Assembly: GCA_003225075.1 (NCBI GenBank)
Contig: QIAP01000047.1
Span: 1 to 59,295, forward strand
DNA length: 59,295 nt
Reading direction: 5' to 3'
From: Acidobacteriota bacterium
GTDB lineage: Bacteria > Acidobacteriota > Terriglobia > Terriglobales > Acidobacteriaceae
Shown here: positions 16,304-27,600 of the stretch, one piece after another
How the letters are laid out: every line of letters begins with the position of its first letter
Position numbering within the stretch: position 1 is the stretch's first letter
Translations under genes and position numbers: made by a program
The notes under the pieces: model-generated
What the model was told of the DNA's origin: nothing
Databases searched by the model: none
What the model saw: the letters and a program-made list of their open reading frames with translations, nothing else

Positions 16304-17992
16304 ATGAAGGCCGTTCTGAAATGGTGGGTAGTTGTGGGTTTGGTGACAACCCTGGTGGCGCAGACTGCGCCCACCAAAGCGAGGTCACGGAGAACGACCA
16401 GTTCGGCCAAGCCGGCGATTACAGCTGCCGACGTTCAGGCGCTGCGCGATGCACTGGCCGCCCAGCAGCAGCAGATTGAACAACTGAGGCAGCAGTTGCA
16501 ACAGAGCAGTCAGGCATGGCAGCAATCACAGCAGCAGGCCCAGCAGCAGCTTCAGCAGGCCCAAGCTGCCGCCACGGAAGCCCAACAAAAAGCAGCCGCC
16601 GTGGAAGTGGTCAGTACTCAGGATAAAGATACTGTCACCAAGCGGAATAACGACTTGGCGGACGTGAAGACAACTCTTACCAACACCGCGGTCAATACCC
16701 AGGAGGAGCAAAAGCGGATGTCTGCTTTGGAGGGTCTGGTCGGGCGGTTCCGGTTTGGCGGCGATGTCCGCGTGCGCGGCGAAGATTTCTTCCAAAACCA
16801 GCCCGGTTTCTTTGATCGTAATCGTGCCCGTATCCGGGTGAGGTTCGGAATCGATGGGAAACTTAATGAAGATTTTGTAGGTGGCATCTACCTGGCGACG
16901 GGCTCGTTGGGTGACCCGACGACCACCAACGAGACGCTGACGAACTTCTTCGATCGCAAGACGATCGCTCTGGACCGCGGCTTCATCACTTACAATCCGG
17001 TGGCCCACAAATGGGTCTCAGTGACAGGTGGCAAGTTTGCTTATACATGGAACCGCACCTCGGTTACATTCGATCCCGACTTGAACCCCGAAGGGTTCAG
17101 CGAAAAGTTCTCTTTCGATCTCAAGCACGTACCTGTGGTGAAGAACGTCACATTCCAGGGCATACAAATGTTGTTTAGCGAAGCGACCAGGGGCGCTGAT
17201 TCGTTTGCAGTAGGCGGTCAGGTTAGCGGCAAATTGGAACTGGGCCGCTGGAGCGCTACGCCGTCTTATACGATCTTGAACTGGCGGAACGTGGACGCCA
17301 TCCTAAACGCGTCCGCGTTTGCCGTCCAGGCAACCATCACCGGCAGCAGCAACAGCACGACCCCTGTTCCGTCGATTCCTGTACCCGGGGAGGGCCCGGG
17401 CTGTGCATCTGGCTCCGGACTTGCGAAGTTCCCGCCATGCGCGTTCGCACCGAATGGATTTTCGAACGGCACATTTGTAAATGCCAGCGGTAAGCCTCAT
17501 TTCCTGTCCCCCTTCCTTTATTCCGACTTCATCCTCAACAACCAGATCAAGACCGGATCAGCTCGTTTGCCAGTCAACCTCATAATCGAGTATGAAGACA
17601 ATCTTGCGGCAAAGGAACATCCGCTGGACTCCAGCGGTGCGTTGGCAACTAACCTGGGTAAGCAATCGCACGCCTACCTGGCTGACATCAACGTCGGCCA
17701 GACCAAGAACAAGAACGACCTCCAGCTTGGCTACGCGTATCTGCGACAGGAGCAGGACTCAGTACTCGGGGCATTCGACGAAAGCGATCAACGCGCGCCG
17801 ACCAACGTTCTGCAACACCGCATCTATGCCTTGTGGAAGCTGCGACCCAACACTGTCGCTGCATTTACCTGGTGGCACGGTCGAACCCTCAACACGAATC
17901 TGCAAAACGCAGTCCTAGCCCCGGGACTCAAGCCGGGCCAGCTCGAGCCCTGGCTCAACCGCTTGCAATTTGATCTGATTTACTCGTTCTAA
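16304..17992 (+). CDS. Outer-membrane porin with N-terminal coiled coil (putative phosphate porin)
   Basis: 562-residue exported protein. A signal peptide (about 1-20) is followed by a long Gln-rich coiled coil at ~45-145 (repeated QQQ and QLQQ units), then a beta-barrel-like part from ~150 (FRFGGDVRVRGEDFF) to the C-terminal aromatic residue (LIYSF), a usual sign of outer-membrane barrels. The layout resembles putative porins with an SLH/coiled-coil periplasmic part. Its place between pstS and pstC, 60 bases after pstS, suggests phosphate passage through the outer membrane, as with OprO/OprP, but anion selectivity cannot be read here. A possible stem (18002-18034) follows the stop. Confidence 0.8.
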   Translation: MKAVLKWWVVVGLVTTLVAQTAPTKARSRRTTSSAKPAITAADVQALRDALAAQQQQIEQLRQQLQQSSQAWQQSQQQAQQQLQQAQAAATEAQQKAAAVEVVSTQDKDTVTKRNNDLADVKTTLTNTAVNTQEEQKRMSALEGLVGRFRFGGDVRVRGEDFFQNQPGFFDRNRARIRVRFGIDGKLNEDFVGGIYLATGSLGDPTTTNETLTNFFDRKTIALDRGFITYNPVAHKWVSVTGGKFAYTWNRTSVTFDPDLNPEGFSEKFSFDLKHVPVVKNVTFQGIQMLFSEATRGADSFAVGGQVSGKLELGRWSATPSYTILNWRNVDAILNASAFAVQATITGSSNSTTPVPSIPVPGEGPGCASGSGLAKFPPCAFAPNGFSNGTFVNASGKPHFLSPFLYSDFILNNQIKTGSARLPVNLIIEYEDNLAAKEHPLDSSGALATNLGKQSHAYLADINVGQTKNKNDLQLGYAYLRQEQDSVLGAFDESDQRAPTNVLQHRIYALWKLRPNTVAAFTWWHGRTLNTNLQNAVLAPGLKPGQLEPWLNRLQFDLIYSF

Positions 17993-18112
17993 GTAGGTAG
18001 AGTAGGCGTCGGACCATTGTTCGGCGCCTGCTTTGCAACCTTTATGCTCCAAAGCCGGGGCCATCGGGTGCAACCATGAATAATGGTCCCATGACGGCAG
18101 AATACGTCCCTT

Positions 18113-18130
18113 TTTAACAATCCTGTAACA
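18113..18130 (+). promoter_or_regulatory. Candidate second Pho box upstream of pstC
   Basis: TTTAACA-ATCC-TGTAACA: two 7-mers at 11-bp period (18113-18119, 18124-18130), ending 24 bases before pstC. It mirrors the pstS box with the two half-sites swapped and nearly the same TCC spacer. It suggests a second phosphate-regulated start inside the cluster. Confidence 0.6.
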
Positions 18131-18154
18131 AGTGCCTGATAGCTTTAGAGCAAG

Positions 18155-19183
18155 ATGGCGAACCAGGCATTTCCTAGACCTCAGCTCACGGGTCAACCGG
18201 TTTCGCAGAAAACTACGGTGGAACCCAAGACGCGGCCTCTGCCACTGATGCCCTCTTCCAGTGGTGAAGTGGCGGACCGCCTTTTTGGTTTCGCAATGCT
18301 CACCTGCGCGGTCGCGATTCTGGGTTTGCTGGTTCTTATCGTTTATGAGTTGGTTGGGCGTTCGCAGCTTTCCTGGCATGCGTTCGGTTGGAAATTTTTT
18401 GCAGGCCGCGACTGGAACCCGGTGGAGGAGCACTTCGGCGCCTTGCCGTTTATCTATGGCACGCTGGTCTCTTCGCTACTGGCGCTGATCATCGCTGTGC
18501 CACTCGCGGTGGGTGTGGCCGTGTTCACGACCGAAATGTGTCCCAAATGGCTCCGCGGACCATTGTCGTTCACCACGGAATTACTGGCGGCGATTCCAAG
18601 TGTAATCTACGGACTGTGGGCGATTTTTGTTCTGGTTCCGCTGCTGCGCCAGTACGTACAGCCATTTCTTGCCCGCACGCTCGGTTGGACTGGACTATTT
18701 GAAGGCCCTCCTTACGGCATTGGCATGCTCGCCGCCGGAATCATCCTCGCGATTATGATTGTTCCCATCATCTCCTCGATCACTCGAGAAGTTCTGATGG
18801 TAGTCCCACAGCATCAGCGCGAAGGTGTTCTTGCGCTCGGTGCAACCAGATGGGAGATGATCCGGATTGGTGTGCTACGCAATGCTCGCGCCGGTATTTT
18901 AGGGGGTGTTATTCTCGGCCTGGGTCGCGCCCTGGGGGAAACTATGGCCGTCACCATGGTGATCGGTAATCGCCCGGAGATTGCCCGGTCTCTTTTTGCC
19001 CCGGGTTACACCATGGCCAGCGTGATCGCCAATGAGTTCAGTGAAGCGACTGGCGATGTGTACCTGTCGGCTCTAATTGAAATCGGTTTGGCGCTATTTT
19101 TGGTTACGATCGTCGTCAACGCGCTGGCGCGTCTAATGGTGTGGAGCGTTACGCGTGGCTTGCCGGCGAGGGCTCATGTCTGA
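18155..19183 (+). CDS. pstC: Phosphate ABC transporter permease PstC
   Basis: Inner-membrane permease of the Pst importer, 342 residues. After a hydrophilic N-terminus (1-40) come six membrane helices. The EAA-type loop contacting the ATPase is visible at VLALGATRWEMIRIGVLRNAR, followed by GRALGETMAVTMVIGN, a PstC hallmark. It overlaps the pstA start by eight bases (ATGTCTGA), so translational coupling is likely. A candidate Pho box lies just upstream. Confidence 0.95.
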   Translation: MANQAFPRPQLTGQPVSQKTTVEPKTRPLPLMPSSSGEVADRLFGFAMLTCAVAILGLLVLIVYELVGRSQLSWHAFGWKFFAGRDWNPVEEHFGALPFIYGTLVSSLLALIIAVPLAVGVAVFTTEMCPKWLRGPLSFTTELLAAIPSVIYGLWAIFVLVPLLRQYVQPFLARTLGWTGLFEGPPYGIGMLAAGIILAIMIVPIISSITREVLMVVPQHQREGVLALGATRWEMIRIGVLRNARAGILGGVILGLGRALGETMAVTMVIGNRPEIARSLFAPGYTMASVIANEFSEATGDVYLSALIEIGLALFLVTIVVNALARLMVWSVTRGLPARAHV

Positions 19184-20069
19184 GCGCAGCTCGAACTCCG
19201 TGGCTCAATCAAGTCTTCTCCGGATAAGTTTGTGGCGGCGTTTCACCGATTGCTTCGCTACTTCTGTCGCCGCACTCACCGTTGTGCTCGTACTGTTGCC
19301 GCTGGGGGCGATTTTTGCCTACCTGGTGTATCGCGGTATCGGCTCCATCAATTGGGCCTTTCTGACCCAAACTCCGAAGCCTGTCGGCGAAGCCGGAGGG
19401 GGAATGGCCAACGCTATCGGCGGTTCCGTCTTGATCTTGGGCATTGCCAGCCTTCTAGGCGTACCGTTCGGGATTGGAGCCGGAATCTACCTGGCGGAGT
19501 ACGGACGCAATCGCTTCGGCGACATCATCCGTTTTACTTCTGACGTTTTGAATGGCGTGCCGTCGATCGTCATTGGCATCGTTGCCTATAGCGTGGTGGT
19601 GCTACGCCAGAAACATTTCTCCGCTGTAGCCGGAGGTTTTGCCCTGGCGATTATGATGGTGCCTACCATTACTCGCACCACCGAGGAAATGCTGTTACTG
19701 GTTCCGCAGTCGATCCGTGAGGCAGCCTATGGATTAGGGGTGCCGCGTTGGCGTACCACGCTCTCGATCACGTTGCGCACGGCCACATCGGGTGTGATCA
19801 CAGGAGTGATGCTGGCTTTTGCACGAGTAGCTGGAGAAACGGCGCCGTTGTTGTTTACAGCGTTTGGGAATCAGTACTGGAATTTAAATGTTAACCAGTC
19901 CACGGCAGCTTTGCCGTTGCAAATTTTCACCTACGCCATCTCGCCATTCGATGAATGGCATCGCCAGGCTTGGGCGGGAGCGCTGGTGCTGATTGTGCTG
20001 ATCGTCGGTGCAGTGGCGGCTGTGCGCATTGCAGTGCGTCGCGGAGCTCTGGCGGGGGCCAACAACTAA
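19176..20069 (+). CDS. pstA: Phosphate ABC transporter permease PstA
   Basis: Second permease subunit, 297 residues from the ATG at 19176. I chose that start because it overlaps the pstC stop and follows GGCGAGGG; the frame opens seven codons earlier. Six membrane helices, the motif [20 protein letters not shown] (EAA loop) and [17 protein letters not shown] identify the family. The stop TAA shares its last base with the pstB ATG (TAATG). Confidence 0.94.
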   Translation: MSERSSNSVAQSSLLRISLWRRFTDCFATSVAALTVVLVLLPLGAIFAYLVYRGIGSINWAFLTQTPKPVGEAGGGMANAIGGSVLILGIASLLGVPFGIGAGIYLAEYGRNRFGDIIRFTSDVLNGVPSIVIGIVAYSVVVLRQKHFSAVAGGFALAIMMVPTITRTTEEMLLLVPQSIREAAYGLGVPRWRTTLSITLRTATSGVITGVMLAFARVAGETAPLLFTAFGNQYWNLNVNQSTAALPLQIFTYAISPFDEWHRQAWAGALVLIVLIVGAVAAVRIAVRRGALAGANN

Positions 20070-20827
20070 TGGGCGTCACGATACATGTCGAAAATTTGAA
20101 CGCCTGGTACGGAAAGGTCCAGGCGTTGCACGATATTAATCTTAAATTTGAGCCCAATCACGCGACCGCGTTGATTGGGCCCTCGGGCTGCGGGAAATCC
20201 ACCTTCATCCGTTGTCTGAACCGCATGCACGAGACCATACCGGAAGCGCGAGTGAAAGGCCGTGTACGTATTGGAGAACTTGACGCTTACAACGGCACTT
20301 CTGCCACTCAATTGCGACGTCGCGTGGGTATGGTTTTTCAGAAGCCAAATCCCTTTCCCAGCATGTCCATTTATGACAATGTTGCCTCCGGGTTGAAGCT
20401 GAATGGCGTTCGCAACCGTAAGCAGTTGGATGAAGTTGTGGAGCGTTCCCTCAATGCATCAGCGCTATGGGATGAAGTCAAAGATCAATTGCACAAGCAA
20501 TCCGGGGCCGGGCTTTCGGGAGGACAGCAGCAGCGCCTCTGCATCGCGCGCGCGCTGGCGGTTGAGCCCGAGGTTCTGCTGATGGACGAGCCATGCTCGG
20601 CACTCGATCCCATCTCCACCGGAAAAATTGAAGAGCTCATTTTCCAGCTTAAAGAGCAGTACACAATCGTAATCGTGACTCACAACATGCAGCAGGCGGC
20701 GCGGGTCGCGGAATTCACAGGATTCTTCCTGCTGGGCAAGGTCATCGAATTCGACAAGACCGAAAAGATATTTACCAATCCGTCCAATAAGCGGACGGAA
20801 GATTACATTACAGGCAGGTTTGGATAA
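20069..20827 (+). CDS. pstB: Phosphate ABC transporter ATP-binding protein PstB
   Basis: Cytoplasmic ATPase powering phosphate import, 252 residues. Walker A is GPSGCGKST (~35), the Q-loop is [12 protein letters not shown]-like at ~85 (here PFPSMS), the signature is LSGGQQQR (~148), Walker B is [11 protein letters not shown] (~168) and the switch His is in VTHNMQQA. I took the ATG at 20069, which overlaps the pstA stop; the frame extends 38 codons further only as a shadow of pstA. The stop overlaps the phoU ATG in the same TAATG way. Confidence 0.96.
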   Translation: MGVTIHVENLNAWYGKVQALHDINLKFEPNHATALIGPSGCGKSTFIRCLNRMHETIPEARVKGRVRIGELDAYNGTSATQLRRRVGMVFQKPNPFPSMSIYDNVASGLKLNGVRNRKQLDEVVERSLNASALWDEVKDQLHKQSGAGLSGGQQQRLCIARALAVEPEVLLMDEPCSALDPISTGKIEELIFQLKEQYTIVIVTHNMQQAARVAEFTGFFLLGKVIEFDKTEKIFTNPSNKRTEDYITGRFG

Positions 20828-21534
20828 TGCGTACTCGCTTTCAGCATGGACTGGACGAACTGCGGGAAAAATTGCTTCGCATGGGTGGTTTGGCCGAACA
20901 AGCCGTAGATCGCGCCTGCCAAGCCTACATCGATCGCGACTTGGCACGCTGCCACATGATTCTGGAAGGTGAAACCCAGATCAACATTACGGAGCGGGAA
21001 ATCGACGAACAGGCCTTCGATCTGCTCGCCATGCAGCAACCTATGGCCGGGGACCTGCGTTTCATACTGGCCGTGACCAAAATCAATTCTGACCTGGAAC
21101 GGGTTGGCGACCAGGCTGTAAATATCGCGGAACGCGTGATGGATATGGTTGAGCTGCCTGCCGTTGAGTTGCCGGTGGATATCCCGCGCATGGCCGCAGC
21201 TGTCAGCGCCATGGTTCGCCGAGCGTTGGAATCATTTATCGAGGCCAAAGCCGAACTCGCCCAAGCGGTGCTTGAAATGGATAACGTGGTGGATCGCATG
21301 CGTGACGAAGCATTTATCATGCTGGTCAAAACCATGAACAACCGGCCGGAAGCCACCCGTCAAGCGCTCGATGCGCTGCTTATTGCTCGGAATCTCGAGC
21401 GCGTCGCGGACCATGCCACCAACATCGCGGAGGATGTCATCTTCTGGGTGCGCGGCGCCGACGTGCGTCACAACGTAAATCCAGCCACCGAGACTAAGTC
21501 CGATCAAAGAGAAATGAAGCCGCTTCGTCCCTAA
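20827..21534 (+). CDS. phoU: Phosphate signalling complex protein PhoU
   Basis: Cytoplasmic regulator linking Pst transport to the PhoR/PhoB-type two-component system. The 235-residue, all-helical protein has two copies of the PhoU three-helix unit with the metal-contact motifs DLERVGDQAVNIAE (~83) and NLERVADHATNIAEDVI (~188). It is the last gene of the pst operon. No PhoR/PhoB genes are present in the window. Confidence 0.95.
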   Translation: MRTRFQHGLDELREKLLRMGGLAEQAVDRACQAYIDRDLARCHMILEGETQINITEREIDEQAFDLLAMQQPMAGDLRFILAVTKINSDLERVGDQAVNIAERVMDMVELPAVELPVDIPRMAAAVSAMVRRALESFIEAKAELAQAVLEMDNVVDRMRDEAFIMLVKTMNNRPEATRQALDALLIARNLERVADHATNIAEDVIFWVRGADVRHNVNPATETKSDQREMKPLRP

Positions 21535-21746
21535 TTCGTTGCGTTCTGCAATATCGCCCTTTCTTGTCCCGTTCCCGCGCAACACTGACGCCACCGCATG
21601 GACATCCTCCTTATCCCGTGAGCGCATCTGAACAACGTCCGCCAATCACGGGCGTGGAAAGCGTGGTGTCTTCAAATCGCTGATCTGTATTGTAGAAGAC
21701 ATGTACAACGCGCAAATCACGTTGCGGGCGTGACTTTCGGTCTTCT

Positions 21747-24674
21747 ATGCGTTGGTTCGCCCTCACCTGTGTTCTGTGTCTTTGCACCCCGCACATCGTG
21801 GCGCAAACACAGATTTCATACGACGGTCAGCCGGTGGGTGCTGTGGATCTGCTGACAAATCCCAAAATTGATGTCGAAGCTCTGCGACCTCTCGTTTCGC
21901 AAAGGAAAGGCGAACCTTACTCCAATGAAAAAATAAAAGCCTCCGTTGCCGCCCTGGAACGCACCGGAAGATTCAGCAAAGTTGAGGTGGATGTAAAACC
22001 GGAGGCTGCGGGACTACAAGTCAGATTTATTTTAGAGCCAGCTCTCTACTACGGCATCATCGATTTTCCTGGCGCAATCAAAAGATTCAGCTACGCCCGG
22101 CTTTTGCAGGTGGTAAATCTCCCTGATCAGGACCCTTTCGAAAACAAGCAGGTCGAAGAGGGGAAAGCGGCATTGCTGAAGTTCCTTCGGACAAATGGCT
22201 ACTTCCAGGCGCAGGTACGCACATCAACTCAACTCGATGAACCGCATGGACTTGCGAACGTGTCCTACGAAGTGCAACTGGGGAAGCATGCAAAGATTGG
22301 ACGGGTGGGAGTGCGTGGACCGATGCCGCAAGAAGCGCAACGGTTGTTATCGGTCACCCGCTCTTTGCGAGCGAACGTCAGCGGCGCATCGCTGAAGCCG
22401 GGAAAACCATACACTCCAGAGCGGCTGCAGGCTGGTACACGCTTGCTTCGGCGCTACTTGATAAAACACGATCATCTGGCAAGCCGGATAGAGTTGAGTC
22501 CACCACAATACGATCCCAGAACAAACCGAGCTAATTTCGATATTAATGTGGATGAAGGGCCAATTGTGAGCGTTCGCACGGCCGGCGCCCGATTGTCCTG
22601 GATTCCCTTTCTCAGCGAGAGAAACAAGCAAAAACTGCTGCCGGTGTATGAGGAAGGCGCCGTCGATCAGGATCTGATAGACGAGGGAAAACGCGATCTC
22701 ATTAATTATTTTCAAGGTAAGGGCTACTTCGATGTACGCGTGGATACAGTGGTTCAGCGGCAGCCGCAGGAAATTTCTCTTCTCTATCAGATCAGCAAAG
22801 GAAAACGGCACAAGGTACAGCAGATTGCCTTCCGCGGAAACCAGCACATCTCTGAAGATGATCTGGAGGGACATCTCGCGATTCAGAAGCATCACTTTTT
22901 TTCCCGCGGACGATTTAGTGACAAATTACTACGCCAGAGTATCAACCAACTGAAAGCGGCTTACCACAACCAGGGATTCGAGGAAGTCTCCATCGATCCG
23001 CAGGTCGTAGATAAGGAGCCCCAGATCTACGTGACATTCCAGATCACGGAAGGTCCACAGACCCTGGTCGAGGCGGTGGACTTTGAAGGCAACCATAATT
23101 TTCAACCCGCGCTTCTGAGCCCGCAGGGCGGATTCCAAATACGTGAGGGCGCACCTTTCTCTCCACAACGTCTATCCAAAGATCGCGGACAGATTCTGGC
23201 GGTATACCTGGATCATGGCTACTTGCGCGCCACTGTCAAAGGTAACGTGACGCGTCACCCCGACGATCCTCATAAGGTGGATGTCACCTATGTCATTACA
23301 GAAGGACAGCAGGTTCGAGTCAGTCAAGTGGTCCTTACTGGAGAGAAGGTAACGCGTCCCGTGTTGATTTCAAAAACCGCGAATCTCTGGCCAGAGACGC
23401 CGCTCAGCCAGGGGAAGCTGCTGGCGTCCGAAAGCGAGTTATACAACCTGGGAATTTTCGACTGGGCAAGTGTTGGGCCGCGACGGCCGATCAGTGACGA
23501 AACCGAAGAAGAGGCAGTGGTCAAGGTTCATGAATCGCACCAGAATAGTCTCACCTACGGTTTTGGATTTGAAGTCTCGCGGAGAGGTGGCAGCGTGCCC
23601 ACCGGCACCGTAGCTGTCCCGGGTTTGCCGACGATCGGATTGGGCAAGTCAAGGATCGTTCCCAGTGAGCGAACCTTCGCCAGCCCGCGCGGGTCCATTG
23701 AATTCATGCGCCGCAATCTGCGTGGTTTGGGTGAAACCGGAGCGATTTCTTTGCTCTTGTCCAGGCTCGACCAGCGTGTTCTCGCAACTTATAGCGATCC
23801 TCATTTCCGCCTCAGCCAATGGGGATCGTTGCTCAGCTTCGCGGCTGAACGGACAACAGAAAACCCGCTGTTCGCCGCGCGACTGGAGAATGTCTCTCTT
23901 CAATTCGAACGCAAAATCGACCGGAAGAAGACCACCACGGCACAAGTGCGTTACAGCTTCGGTAAGACAGACCTGAGCCAGCTTCTGGTTCCGGAATTAG
24001 TATTGCCCGAAGATCGGTCCGTGCGTCTCTCGACGTTTTCGGGTTCCATCATCAAAGATACTCGCGACAAACCGCTCGATGCTCATCGCGGGCTTTATCA
24101 GACCTCCGACATCGCAATCACCGGCAATGCGATTGGAGCTAGTACGAACTTTGCCAAGTATCTGGGACAGGTTGCTTATTACCGCGGAGTAGGGGGCAGA
24201 ATCGTGTGGGCCAATAGCTTACGGCTGGGATTCGCCAAGGCATTTGGCAGCAGCAACATTCCGACCAGTGAGCGATTCTTCGCGGGAGGGGGAAACACTC
24301 TGCGTGGCTTTCCCATCAACGCGGCGGGACCACAACGCATCGTGCCCTTTTGCGGCAATCCGAATGATACGTCTACTTGCGCCAACATCACCGTGCCGAT
24401 TGGGGGCAATCAGTTATTCATTCTTAATTCTGAACTCAGATTTCCCTTACCCATCATAAAAAATCTTGGGGCTGTGGTTTTTTACGATGGTGGGAACGTT
24501 TACAACCGCATCAGCATCGCTCGTTTCATCAACGACTACACAAACACTGTGGGAGTAGGGCTCCGCTATGACACTCCGGTGGGGCCAGTGCGGTTCGACA
24601 TAGGACACAATCTGAATCCGGTGACCGGTTTCAGATCAACTCAGTTTTTCGTCACCTTAGGGCAGGCATTCTAA
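21747..24674 (+). CDS. Omp85-family outer-membrane protein (BamA/TamA-like)
   Basis: 975-residue exported protein: signal peptide 1-20, a chain of POTRA-type domains over ~20-590 (recurrent motifs GRFSKVEVDV, GYFDVRVDTV, YLRATVKG, NLGIFDWASV), then the Omp85 beta-barrel over ~600-975 with the conserved lid motif GGGNTLRGFP near 850 and the C-terminal strand ending GQAF. Omp85 proteins insert barrel proteins into the outer membrane. The gene directly downstream, after 24 bases, is a TamB-type protein, so a TamA-like partner role is more likely than being the main BamA. The number of POTRA units (about five or six) exceeds the three of enterobacterial TamA. Confidence 0.88.
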   Translation: MRWFALTCVLCLCTPHIVAQTQISYDGQPVGAVDLLTNPKIDVEALRPLVSQRKGEPYSNEKIKASVAALERTGRFSKVEVDVKPEAAGLQVRFILEPALYYGIIDFPGAIKRFSYARLLQVVNLPDQDPFENKQVEEGKAALLKFLRTNGYFQAQVRTSTQLDEPHGLANVSYEVQLGKHAKIGRVGVRGPMPQEAQRLLSVTRSLRANVSGASLKPGKPYTPERLQAGTRLLRRYLIKHDHLASRIELSPPQYDPRTNRANFDINVDEGPIVSVRTAGARLSWIPFLSERNKQKLLPVYEEGAVDQDLIDEGKRDLINYFQGKGYFDVRVDTVVQRQPQEISLLYQISKGKRHKVQQIAFRGNQHISEDDLEGHLAIQKHHFFSRGRFSDKLLRQSINQLKAAYHNQGFEEVSIDPQVVDKEPQIYVTFQITEGPQTLVEAVDFEGNHNFQPALLSPQGGFQIREGAPFSPQRLSKDRGQILAVYLDHGYLRATVKGNVTRHPDDPHKVDVTYVITEGQQVRVSQVVLTGEKVTRPVLISKTANLWPETPLSQGKLLASESELYNLGIFDWASVGPRRPISDETEEEAVVKVHESHQNSLTYGFGFEVSRRGGSVPTGTVAVPGLPTIGLGKSRIVPSERTFASPRGSIEFMRRNLRGLGETGAISLLLSRLDQRVLATYSDPHFRLSQWGSLLSFAAERTTENPLFAARLENVSLQFERKIDRKKTTTAQVRYSFGKTDLSQLLVPELVLPEDRSVRLSTFSGSIIKDTRDKPLDAHRGLYQTSDIAITGNAIGASTNFAKYLGQVAYYRGVGGRIVWANSLRLGFAKAFGSSNIPTSERFFAGGGNTLRGFPINAAGPQRIVPFCGNPNDTSTCANITVPIGGNQLFILNSELRFPLPIIKNLGAVVFYDGGNVYNRISIARFINDYTNTVGVGLRYDTPVGPVRFDIGHNLNPVTGFRSTQFFVTLGQAF

Positions 24675-24698
24675 CGCTAGCGGATTGGGGCTGTTGCC

Positions 24699-27600
24699 AT
24701 GACTCGAAAAAGATTAATGGGCTGGATACTGGGAAGCATCGCCGCTTTACTGGTGCTGGTCGCGGTGGCCGGATTCTTCATCTTGCGGAGCAATGCATTT
24801 CACCAATACGTCTTGGCGAAGATCGTGCAGAAAGCTGAGGAAGCGACTGGCGGGCAGGTGCAGATTCAAAGTTTTGACTTCCACTGGCGTAACCTGACTG
24901 CCGATGTATACGGACTAATCATCCGCGGCACCGAGAAAGATCAGAATCATCCGTTGCTTGCCATTGATAAGCTGTCGGTCAATATCAAAATTGTGTCTGC
25001 ATTGCAGCGCAAAGTAGATCTGAACGAGATCATTATTCAGCATCCCGTGGTTCATCTCATCAGCGATAAGAATGGCCGCAGCAATATCCCACAACCCAAG
25101 GTCCCGACGAAGGATAACCAGCCCGTGAATGTTTTTGACCTTGGAATTAAACACGTCCTGCTGACCAACGGAGAAATTTACTACAACCAGGAACGCACTC
25201 CGCTGCAGGCCGACCTGCATGACCTCGAAACGGAAATCCAGTACAAGATTTTGCAATCGCGCTACACCGGTTCCATGTCATATCGCAACGGGCGTTTGCT
25301 GATGGGAAACTCCGCTCCTCTTCCTCATGACCTGAACGCCACCTTTATCGCAACACCTTCGCTTTTTTCCCTGAACCCTGCCGTTCTGAAAATTGGATCT
25401 TCTCAAATTCGCCTGGAGGCAAATGTCAGCGACTTTGGAAATCCCAAAGTGGATGGTACCTATCAGGTGCTGCTTCACATGCAGGATTTTAAAGCGCTGA
25501 TGACAGATTCGTCCCTGCCTGCTGGAAACATTGATCTTTCCGGAGCGCTTCGCTACCAGAATGTGGCGGTGCAGCCTTTCCTGCGCAATGTGGTAGTTGA
25601 AGGCAGATTAGATAGCCGCCAGCTTGATGTCGTGCTCCTTCAGGCGCGTGCTGTCGTTCGTTCGCTTCACGGGCAATACAAGCTCATCAACGGCAACTTG
25701 CAGGCCAGTGATATTGGCGCAGACTTGCTGGGCGGTCACCTTAGCGCCGAGCTCTCGATGCAGCACATAGACGCGACCCCGGTATCGCGCCTGCGAGCCT
25801 CCGTGCGGGCGATTTCGCTACGATCTGCGCGCGAGGTGGCGAAATCTGAACAGCTAAAGCGAATGCCGGTGACGGGACGAATCGACGGCATGGCCGAGGC
25901 TTCGTGGATTGGTAGTGTCAGGAATCTCAGAGCGAAATCAGATGTAATACTAAAGGCTGCGGTCGAGCAAAGCTCCGCCACCAGGAATAATTTGCTTCCG
26001 GTCGATGGCATCATCCATATGAATTACGATGGTGCTCGTAACATCATCACGCTTCGTGACAGCTATTTCCGAACACCCCAGACCCTTATCGGGATTCACG
26101 GCAGTGTCAGTGATCGATCCGATCTGCGCATTCAAGCTAAGACCGGCGATTTGAACGAGCTTAATTCGCTGGCCGCAGCTCTCCAAACGCCCAACAACCA
26201 GACTGCAAGCGGATCAACTCCCGTACGAACTCTAAGCATTTCGGGTTCTGCGGCGCTCACTGGCGTCATGCAGGGCTCGCTGAAAAACCCGCGTATCTCA
26301 GGACAAGTGACCGCCCAGAATTTGCTGGTCGATGGCAGCCAATGGCGAGACTTGCAGTTTGCGATTCAGGCTTGTCCCTCGGGCATCACCGTGCAACGTG
26401 GTTCACTGGTTGCGGCGCGTCAAGGGCAAGCCTTTTTCAGCTTGAATCTCGGCCTCAGACAATGGAAATACTTTCCATCCAATCCCATCTCGGCAAGTCT
26501 TACTGTTCGACAAATGCCGGTCAATCAACTGCAAAAACTCGCCAAATTAGATTACCCGGTAAGCGGCAATTTATCGGCGGACATCTCCCTGCACGGTTCG
26601 CAACTCAATCCCATGGGGAATGGTTCGGCGCAACTATCGCAAGCGCGCGTCTATAACCAGGCGATTCAGAATCTGTCGCTTCAATTCAAAGCCGCAGGCA
26701 ACTCAGTTACTTCTGACCTTGTCGCGAAAATACCGGCTGGCTCGGCAACCGCACACCTTATCTACTACCCGAAGAATCAGGGTTATGAATTGCAGATGAA
26801 CGCGCCCGCAATTAATCTGGCGCGGCTCGATGCAGTCCAGCAGCGCAACCTCGGGCTCACGGGCATGCTCTCGGCATCGGCAACCGGGAAAGGCACTCTG
26901 GCGGACCCGCAAGTCGCGGCCACTCTACAGGTCCCAACCCTGCAAGTCCGGCAAGCCAGTGTGAACCATGTCAAAGCTCAGTTGAATGTGGTGAATCATC
27001 GGGCTGACATCACGCTCGACTCCGAACTCGCCAACGCGTTCGTGCAGGCGCGTAGCACTATCAACCTCAACGATAACTATTACACCGTGGCAACGTTGGA
27101 TACCAAAGGTTTGCCGCTTGCGCCCTTGATCGCGCTCTATAAACCTGTACCTCCCCAATTTCAAGGACAATTAGAGTTCCATGCGTCGGCAAAGGGTCCT
27201 TTGAAAGACAGATCGCGTATGGAAGCTCACTTAGTGATTCGGACGTTGACTGCGGCTTACCAGTCCATCCAGATTGCGAACGCCGGTCCTATTCAGATTG
27301 ATTACGCCGACTCGGTTGCGCGAATTGCTCCTAGCGAGATCAGGGGAACCGGGACATCGGTTCGGTTCGATGGTGAGATTCCGTTGAAGGGATCTGCGCC
27401 TCCCAGACTCAACCTACTCGGCAGCATTGACATGCAATTGTTACGCATCCTTAGCCCTGAGGTGCAGAGCTCGGGTAAGCTGGCACTTGATCTACATGCG
27501 ACGCGTAGCAGCAACGCCAATTTGGGTGTCCAGGGACAACTACGCATGCAGAACATCTCCCTCGCGGCCGCCAGCGCACCTATGGGCATCGACAATTTAA

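Noticed and set aside
16440-16620. CAG/CAA-rich DNA as a microsatellite
   Set aside because: It codes for a regular Gln-rich coiled coil of the porin, without exact tandem units.
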